The position numbers were made by a program, and so were the translations under genes. A stretch of DNA of 64,000 nt from Pelodera strongyloides. Taxonomy: Eukaryota; Nematoda; Chromadorea; Rhabditida; Rhabditidae. Every line of letters begins with the position of its first letter. Position 1 is the first letter of the stretch. The notes under the pieces are model-generated. The model saw only the letters and a program-made list of their open reading frames with translations, made no database searches and was not told the DNA's origin. The stretch spans positions 62,001 through 126,000 of the forward strand of contig JAANDG010000056.1 in NCBI GenBank assembly GCA_036852015.1. Reading direction: 5' to 3'. Positions 56,201 to 64,000 of the stretch are shown piece after piece.

Positions 56201-59200
56201 GATTTCTACGAGGACCAGGACGTGTACTTTTATTTTCTGTTTGGAAAGGCGGGTGTTATGTATTCTAAGTTTCGGGGCGCCGTGTAGTGTGGTTTTCGGA
56301 GACGGTAACCTGAGAGTCGACACCAATTAGAATGGATCAAACATGGGGGTATTAGTGGACACGCCGCACGTATATTTGGATTGGGATAGGCTAGGGGTTT
56401 CAGTTGTGGTCTTGTGGAACTTTATATATGATGGCCTTGTTATTTTTAAGGTTTAGAATCATGTGGACGGGACGGGTTTTGGTGTTTTCAAAATTTAACT
56501 GAAAGTTTGTGGTCAATGGTAGTGTTACCTTGTGGCTTTGTGGGGGTCTGTCTGATGTTCCTGTGAAAGTTACTGAGCGTTGAAGCGTAGTTCAAGTCAA
56601 GCGTTGGATTCTGTATTTTGTGGTAGGTGAGCCACTAGCTAATAAAAACGTACTCTGTGACAAAATTTTTTTATATTCAATATTCGTATTTCTTTCCTCC
56701 CCTCCATTATTTATTGTCTTGTCATACTAGTCTAAGAAACTAATAAACGTACACATTTGGTGATTTGGTGCTCAGGCAACCTTTGGATTTGGTGGCGGCA
56801 ACCTCATTAATTAAGAAATTGGTACGGTTGTCACAGTGCGCGTGGCTCTTCTTCTCTTCTTGCGCCGAACATATTAGGACTCGGGGTGGCTAGGCTAGGC
56901 CTAGGCTAATTTGTTGAATGGAGAGACGTGGATTGGTGGATTACGTAACCTTGAACACGGGGATTTACTTACGGATGTAGTTTTACTAATAATATTGGTT
57001 GTAGTTTTCGGCACGTCTAAAACGAAAATATGAACAAGATAGTATTGATAGACCAATTATAGACATGTATAGAGAAAATAAAAATTGATAAAACTATGTT
57101 AAATAAAGAATAATAGAATAATGATCAAAGCGGTTATGTAATAACATGTATGTCGATAGTGATACTTATTATTTGTGTTGTTGTTATACATAATGAAAAG
57201 GACACACTTTTTGTTAAGTCAGAGTGAAACGTCCCAAAATGTGTCTGATATACATACTAACTAACAAGGCGTTTTTTAACTAATTTATTTCAAACCAATG
57301 ATAGCATGCAAGTCACCGAAGAAGAGCATGTTTGTATTTAAAATGTTAATTTTATTTTAGCTTTATTTATTTTCCAGATAGTCCAAGGCCAGCCCTTTCA
57401 CATCAGTTGTCCGACGTCGAGCGAGAATGTGGATATCCGATGGTTGAAAGATGGAAACCCATTCGAACAACGATCACGGGTTGGTGGATTGAAAATTGAA
57501 ATACAGTTTTTCTTTAAAGCGAATTACCGGCAGGTTTTTGAAACGCATCGTGGGCTACTGAATTCTTACGTATTTATGCTAATTTGCTCGATTTGGCTAG
57601 ATTTTTATTCTAATTTATGCTCATTTGCATAAGATGCATAAGAATGCTGGTGTACCCGATGTGTTTCAAAAACCGGCCGGTATTTCGCTTTAAAAAAAAT
57701 TGTATGTAAAGTTATGGAGAGTTTCGTATGTAGAGTTAATGAGTTTAAGATTCCTCGTGACCCCATTTTGACTGAATCACTTTGCTCGGTTATTTTCTAC
57801 CAAAAATAAAAGACAGCTTATTGGAATAATAAGAATGGAATTTTAAAGCAACCTAGTATATATTTAAATTTTGTTCAGGATTTACTGATCACTTCTGTGT
57901 CACCAGAGGACTCTGGATCGTACCGATGTTTAGTGGCTAATCCGTTTGGAAAAGTCTTATCGCAAGAATCTAAACTACACGTTGAATGTGAGTTTTTTTT
58001 ACTTTTTACTTTTTTTTGTCATTGGTGTATGATTACAGTATAGAAATGAAAATGTGTGTTATGCGTTGGATTGATTTGTTCATTTGTTATGATATTTTTT
58101 TAAATTTGTTTACTGTGTTTTGGCTTGGTAATCATTCGCTTCCGTTTTGGCTTTATCGCCTTGCCGCTTGTTTGCCAATGTTTTCCACCAGCCCCAAACT
58201 ATAGGCGTTCTGCTAATCTGTTCCGTTCGCACTGAAGCGCTGCGGCGGCGCCATGCCATTTTGACGCGCTCGCCGTTTCGCGACTTTTTGTGTTTGTTGG
58301 ACCGCTTCCGCTTGGGCACTTTTATGTGTGTTCTTTTGTGATTTACGTGTGACGGTATTTGTTTGGGTGTTCATTGAACACTCAATTGTTGTCACTTACG
58401 TGCTCTGAAATTTTAGGATAAAGGGCGCATTTTAGGGAGAATGGCTATGTCGTAGTGAATTTCGTAGTTTATGCGTAAAATGTAGAAAAAGATGACAGGG
58501 TTTTTGAGTTTTTTATGGAATATTTATGGAACTGTCTGACATTCCATAGTCAGTAGTGAAGTGAAGATGAAGAAAGTATTTTCTTGTTTGTTGTGGGCAA
58601 AGATTGTTTTGGGTAAAGAGTTTTTCTTACTGTGTGTGTGTTTGTGGTGTGTGTGTGTGAGTGTGGGCAGTGTGACTAGTGACGCTTTGCGATTGCGTTT
58701 TATGGCCCGCTTTGCAACTGCAAAAAGTAAGTGTGCGCTAGTGTGAGGCGAACGGTTGTGGCGAGCATTTTGTGTGTGTCTGCTTGGTCTTGTTGTTGTG
58801 AGTGTCAATATTTGGGTATCGTTTGCTTTCTTTCCTCCCCTAGTCTATACCCGAAGACGGTGAAAGAGAGAAGGGGTTGGGGGAGAATACCGTTTTCTAT
58901 GAGCCGAGGCCGAGGTATAAAGCTTACCCAACTCTCTCTCTCTCTCTCTCGTTCTTTCTCGGTCTATCGCCGACAGGGTAAAGCAATTCGCAGATTAACG
59001 CTTGGAGGTGGTGAGAGATTTAGAGAGGGAGACGGAGGGTGTGATCGTAAAACAAAGAGGGCATGCATTGTTATTTGTTGGGCTCCAATTTTAGTAAGAT
59101 AATAAACTGGGGTTTTGGTCGTCTGGTGCTGAATCTCATGTGAGTAGTAAGCTAAAGGTTAAAGTGGGTTGAAAGAAAGAGTATGTGGACAACCGTATTA

Positions 59201-61873
59201 TATCGAAAATCGAAACAATGTTCCGTTTAGCTTTGTCAAGTGAACATACAGAGTGATTCTTATGTAGCGCAGTTGCATTTGTGTTGTATCTATTAAACTG
59301 CAAGTGAAACATTTTGCAGATCTGCATGATTTTGAACCCGTTGCTGATCGGGAGATCAGTGCTCCACGAGGTGAACCGATTGTGATCAGACGACCAGGAT
59401 TGATAGCATCCGAAGGCCTGCCCGTACAATATGCCTGGTATCGGAATGAGAATGAGGTGGGCTATTTGTTTGTTTTAGTTCTGAAATTTTATTGGTTTAC
59501 CTTTGACTTTTTTATTTTTTATTTTATTTTGCCGTTGGAGAGTATACTTTTGTTGTAAGGTCTCTCTTCTCTCACTTCTCTGAACTGATTTGAGGTTTTT
59601 TAAGGTCTTGGTCTTCTGTTTGTCCATTTTATCTTTGGTTTTGCTCTTGGCGTTTATTCTAGTTATTATAGTTCATAGTTATCCGCATCTTGAGTTTTCT
59701 TCTGTTAGCAACATCTTGTAGCCCAGGCGCGGCTGGTCGCGTCGTGATACTGCTATTTACCATGCACTAAACGCATATTTACATGCGTGTTTGGGCGTTC
59801 GGTATTCCTTGCTGTGTCCGCAAGTTTGCCCGTTTGCCGCGCGGCACATGCACATAGATAGAGGTGCAAGAAATCTAGAACGTCCATGGTCCGTATATCT
59901 ACTTCCAGAGCTACAGAATGGGGTTAATGAATGAGTATTACGAGTATTGTTAGTACAATACCGTTGTGAAAATCTCACAAAATAAGTTTCCATCACCGAC
60001 ATATGATATTTATTCAAAAGGTTCTCCTCAAAACTCCTCAAAAGTTTTGCATAATGGAATGTGCTGGAGCTGGATTCTAGCCTATACTTGTAGACTTGTA
60101 GTTGCACATTTTGCATACGAAAAAAGTCGGAAACACATTTCCCTGCTTTATGGGAACTGGGAACAGGAATATAGCGACCGCTTTTTGCATACGGTACTAT
60201 TAGCATATATATTTCCATTTCCCGTTTTCGGTCACCTTTGTTGTGTGTAGTTTCAAAAGCTAATCGTATACATAAATAAGGCAAACCGCGTATAAATAAA
60301 GCAGACCGGCGGGAAAAGGAAATCATAATATAAATATTATTGTGCTCTGTTGTGGATAGTGGTGTCGATTGGAATATGTAACCCAATAGGGTAGTTGCAC
60401 TCTTTGTCGTTCTTCTTGTTGTGTTGTTGTACCAACCAATACTGTCTGTGGGTCCACCAATCGATCTACGCTCGCCGCTTATTTATTTGCATACTTGCCG
60501 ACCTTATATTGCTCAGGCAGCTCAGGTCACCTAGAGTCACAGGGGTGTAAGTAAGGTATTAGGGGGACTTGAGAAACTGGGCTTGGGACTTTTGGGCGAA
60601 TGGGCTGAAGACCTGACACCACTCCGATTCCCTCGGGGAAATATTCCCTGGGGACAGAAAATAGCACTCAAATATGAGAGACGAAGAGAAAAAGACGGGG
60701 AATTGAATGGCACCTCTGGGGAATTCCCCATGGGGAACCTCTGGAAGCACATGGAGCCGATGAAGCAATTCTTTCGTTTGTTCAGAACCTGCTAGATAAT
60801 CCTCGAAAGTAAGAAGAACATTCATATAGTGCATTTCTTGGGCTCGGTGTGTATATACTAAAGTGTATGTGTGTTTGTTAATTGCGAACATGTTCTGATC
60901 ATAGGTGATTGATGTCTGGGAATACGTGTTTGTTCTATATTTATTCCACTCACTGCGGGTGTCTCAGCGCGAAACTAATCCGTTTTTGAAGCTGAAGGAA
61001 ATTCGGAACGTTGACATTGATAGCTGACCGTATACGGAGCTAGTTAGCATTTGATTTGCTGGGCACACATATAGGGGAAAGTGGAGAAAGCGAACGGTTG
61101 AGCATTTTAGAAATTTTGAAACACCGAGGGTAAGAGGTATGAGGGTTTTAAGGAGAAGCTTATGTAGGAAAGAAGATTAATTACTGTTAGCTGTTTTTTT
61201 TTAGTGAAGTGGGCCGCTTGTGTTATAATAGGATATATATGGTTTGTTGGTTAGTGTAGCATCATATCTCAGTTTTATTACAAAGGAATGTTTTCTTTCT
61301 TTGGAATGATGGTAACCTTGGGCTTGGCTCATTACTGTCTGACCTTTTTCGATTTCCATTTATTGCTTATGTGAAAGATAGAGTGGAATTTGTTTCGTGT
61401 TTGTTCGTTGGGTTGGGAGTTAGATGAACATTGTACAAAAATGGGAGAAACATCATTATGGTAACATTTTTAGGGTGTTTTATAGTGCTTTAAAATTCGG
61501 TATTTGCCTTAATCACTGAACAAATGTGTACTTTTATTCCTAAGGAACTGTTGGGATACTATTAATAGAGTTGGGCAATTCGGCAATTAAGTCGCCTTTC
61601 CTCTCAAAATTATATTTACTCGTTGTTTATTATGGTCTAGCGAGTGCGCTTTGTTGTGTAAATTCGGATCACAGCGTTTCCTCGTGCTAAACTACCCATC
61701 TTCTTTCTTGAGTAAGGCAAAAGCACCATCTGGAGCAACTCTGCGCGCTAGAGGTCTGTAATTTGCATACGCATAAAGTGTGTATACCACCCAACCACTA
61801 AACTTTGTGAGAAAGCAAGAAAGAGAAAGTGTATGGAGGGACGTAGTGTGTAGAGAGATAGAAGGTATGTAAT

Positions 61874-61915
<42 letters not shown>

Positions 61916-64000
61916 CCGAATCTCGGACAACATAAAAGTTGTCATAATGGTTGTGTCTGTGGGGACGGATGTGAAGATGAGTGTTGAGCACTCTTTTGTT
62001 TCTGAGAAATTGGTTCGAATATTAGGGGTTGGTAAATGTATCTTATATAGATCCTACCTAGTGTGTTTAATATTGGGTGGACAGCTTTGAAAGTTGGGCT
62101 AAAGGTGGAGGGTTGCGTTGGTATAGTTTTTTATAAAGCGAAATACGGGCCGGTTTTTGAAACGCATTATGGACAACAGAATTTCTACGTGGTTATGCTA
62201 AAAAGCTCGAATTTAGCTCGATTTTCTATTATAATTATAATTTATGTTCTTTGTTCATTTGCATAAACAGCATAAGAATGTTGGTCCACTCGTTGTGTTT
62301 AAAAAACTGGCCGGAGTTTCGCTTGAAGTAATTTTGAAGTATTAGTTCCTTGGCTATGGTTCAAGTTCAGTTCAACGGGGACTTTGTGTGTTCGTGTGTG
62401 TGTTTGTGTCTGTGTGTGTGTGCGTGTGTGTGCGTGCGTGCGTGTGTGTGTGTTGAAGGGTTGTTGTATTGTTGTGGACACATCTTCAACAACCAACTCT
62501 TTTGCGATTTGTCGTTTTCCCAAAGGACCTTAATATTCTGTGAATTGTGGGTGCTCCGGACATGCTTAATGACCACACTAAGCGGAGTGAAAGTGTGTCA
62601 GTTGACAGCCGAGACCAAGTTGTGCTTTTTATGGGGGGAATGTAAACACGTCTTCAAGACAAGGGGGATACTACTAGTTAAAGATGCTAATTTACTATTG
62701 TAGGTTACTCATCATATGAATATTGACTCTCATGTCGGTGCGCTTCTAAGAACCGCTGTCTCTAAAAAGATTGCGAACGAATTTATTTTGTGAGCAATGA
62801 AGAGATATGAACTTTGTCGTGGTGTTTCTGGTAAATGGGAGAGAAATTTTGATCGATGAAACAAAAACTGAGTCGCTACAGACTTTTCACCAGCCTCAGA
62901 AACATAGCGTTAGGTTTGGCACCATCTCTTTGCTAACTATATAACAGGGCTATTTTCAGATCGCTTCTAATAGTACGTTCTACGTGACAGCTGATGGAAA
63001 TCTGATTCTTCTCGGTGACTTTGGTCATAGCGGAAGATACCGGTGAGTGAGGGCTTTTTTAATGTGATTTTACCAGGCTGAGTGTTTGGGAAGCCCAGTT
63101 TCTGTATGAAATTTGCCTTTTTTTGCCTTGTGTATCCTATGTTTTAGCACATAGTCTAACCCGAACTTTGACTTATAATTGCTTGCCTAGGTACATATTG
63201 TTTCATTAATTGTCTATGTTCAGCGTCACTGCGTCTGCAGATGGTATCGGTGAAGCGGCTTCAGATGAATTTGTTGTTGCTGAGGGATTTGCTGGTGAAC
63301 ATGAGGTATGCTATTTATTGAGATGAAATTTATTGAGTTTGGTTTTTGATTATTATTTTAGTAGAAACCGTATGCTTATTGTTTTAATCAAGATAAGCAA
63401 CGTAGTGCTGATTTTGAAGCTTTTTTGTACATTTCATTTCCCCAACTGTTATGTTGTGTTATGATGTTTTCACAATTCTTTTAAGGTTAGGTCAGGATTT
63501 CGAACATATTTTTAGAGCTAGCAAGTCAGGCTTTCTTTGTGCTTCTGCACTTCTGCTTGTTGAACTTATACTGATTTTAGTCCCCAGCATTTTCCGTTAT
63601 ATACGGTCCCAGTGATTCGTCTTATGTAACTTCGGATCCGAATTCACCGCTTGTAATGGACTGTGTGCCGAGCTTCAGGTTGGATTTTGGAATTTATTTT
63701 TGGTTTCGTTTAATTTTTTTTCCGTGTTGGGTCTCGGTCCGGTCCTTGCATAATTATGCGAAAACTAATTTTGGATGAATAAAGTTTTCTGACAAAAACG
63801 GTGATTCCACGAAGTTCTCTTAATGTGGTACAAGCAAGCGAGAAGTCTGAACTTTTCGTTTCTTTGAAAGCAGTCAGTCATTTATATTAAGGGTTTTTCT
63901 TTGTGTTTGTGATGGTTTCCTGCCAAATTTGGTGATATTATTTATGTTTGTTTTCAATTTTCAGCGACGGCGCGGACGTGAAGTGGCTTGTGGATAACAT
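53258..64000 (+). CDS. rig-4: Sidekick (RIG-4)-like immunoglobulin adhesion receptor, N-terminal part
   Basis: Homophilic neuronal adhesion receptor; the family has six Ig and thirteen FnIII domains, of which only the start lies here. Exons: 53258-53410, 57378-57479, 57879-57987, 59320-59456, 62960-63042, 63224-63305, 63581-63678 and 63965 to the window edge, in phase. The signal peptide (MSVFSTLSVILYIAIVTAFL) was used to choose the start; an in-frame ATG at 53123 would remove it from the N-terminus. Ig1: FHISC, IRWLKDG, SPEDSGSYRCLVAN. Ig2: GEPIVIRRPG, YAWYRN, GHSGRYRVTASAD, with Arg and Val where the disulphide cysteines normally sit. Sidekick Ig2, as I recall it, has the same VIR-P and GRY-V pattern, and this is the main reason for the assignment. 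Ig3 starts LVMDCVPSF, DVKWLVDN. Introns of 4.0 and 3.5 kb are typical of such receptors. Dscam or contactin relatives are less likely. One short piece of Ig1 before DLLITSV may be missing. Confidence 0.8.
53455..53535 (+). repeat. Dispersed repeat, family G
   Basis: ACGCTTCAGGAGCGTGCACC then TTTATTCAAGG and CTTATGGCATGTTCCGC; it matches 25204-25284 and, in part, 27085-27125 (ACGCTTCCAGAGCGTGCACC). Confidence 0.65.
55199..55956. repeat. 44-bp minisatellite, about 17 tandem units
   Basis: The unit begins GTGGGTTTTGACTGCTGAGC, continues with TATAAGCATCGTGAAAAACA and ends ATTT. Units are nearly identical. Exceptions are a T for A in unit 2 (GTCTGCTG), a partial internal duplication near 55380-55400 and an A for G near the 3' end (CATCATG). 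Confidence 0.97.
57514..57693. mobile_element. TTAA-flanked MITE (family A, copy 16)
   Basis: TTAAAGCGAATTACCGGCAGG left and CCGGCCGGTATTTCGCTTTAA right. It begins 34 bp after the first Ig-domain exon of the Sidekick-like gene (ends 57479). Confidence 0.9.
58860..59040. repeat. Purine/pyrimidine-rich tracts with (CT)n
   Basis: (CT)n at about 58931-58950 is flanked by GA-rich sequence, in the Sidekick-like intron. No coding evidence. Confidence 0.6.
61876..61910. repeat. (GA)n microsatellite
   Basis: Uninterrupted GA run in the Sidekick-like intron. Confidence 0.95.
62132..62327. mobile_element. Family A MITE (copy 17)
   Basis: ATAAAGCGAAATACGGGCCGG left and GGCCGGAGTTTCGCTTGAA right, in the large Sidekick-like intron. 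The interior carries a small ATAATTATAATTTATG duplication. Confidence 0.85.
62387..62453. repeat. (TG)n microsatellite
   Basis: TG/TGCG repeats in the Sidekick-like intron. Confidence 0.95.

Larger units (their letters stand above)
53411..57377. other. Large first intron of the Sidekick-like gene
   Basis: About 4 kb: family G repeat at 53455, telomere-like patch at 53998-54018, the 44-bp minisatellite at 55199-55956, then AT-rich unique sequence. Open frames at 54285-54479 (-), 54691-55041 (+) and 56060-56287 (+) lack convincing splice context. No nested gene is supported. Confidence 0.6.
59457..62959. other. Large intron within Ig2 of the Sidekick-like gene
   Basis: About 3.5 kb containing a long but unsupported minus-strand frame (59757-60386), a CCTCGGGGAA/TTCCCCATGGGG-rich patch at 60625-60740, (GA)n at 61876-61910, the MITE at 62132-62327 and (TG)n at 62387-62453. 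No exon with matching phase was found in it. Confidence 0.6.

Overview
This window comes from a nematode nuclear chromosome. The evidence is spliced genes with many short exons (GT...TTTCAG introns), interstitial TTAGGC (nematode telomere-type) repeats, and proteins whose closest recognisable families are nematode ones. I cannot name the species. The very high intron density and the load of short inverted-repeat elements do not look like Caenorhabditis.

Layout: (1) minus strand, about 368-3039: a histidine acid phosphatase gene cut off at its 3' end by the window edge, with a tRNA-Gly(UCC) gene nested in one intron. (2) 3040-6016: divergent intergenic region with two MITEs. (3) plus strand, 6017-19524: a 31-exon NSD/MES-4-type histone H3K36 methyltransferase (PHD-like zinc fingers, PWWP, AWS, SET, post-SET). 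(4) plus, 21148-31634: a complete 19-exon mitochondrial elongation factor G (748 aa). (5) plus, 32772-41047: a complete 17-exon secreted acid sphingomyelinase (596 aa; signal peptide, saposin B, metallophosphoesterase). (6) plus, 42368-49554: a 17-exon secreted or ER carboxylesterase with catalytic Ser and His, but with one in-frame TGA at codon 172. (7) 49555-53257: gene-poor spacer. (8) plus, 53258 to the window end: the 5' part of a Sidekick (RIG-4)-like neuronal adhesion receptor with very large introns, one holding a 44-bp minisatellite.

The genes form no obvious pathway. Five successive genes share the plus strand, but gaps of 1.1-3.7 kb argue against a C. elegans-type operon. I assembled the exon models by hand, checking codon phase across every junction. 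The mitochondrial EF-G, sphingomyelinase and esterase models keep phase from ATG to stop.

The non-coding part is dominated by short inverted-repeat elements. The main family has 17 copies of about 180 bp with TTAA at both ends and AGCGAAATACCGGCCGG termini. Several other palindromic families sit alongside it, including one hairpin with perfect 106-bp arms. Several elements end within 6-17 bp of a splice junction. I found no clearly new biological system. The most notable items are the hairpin elements, their closeness to splice sites, the in-frame stop in the esterase, and the cysteine-free second Ig domain of the Sidekick-like protein.
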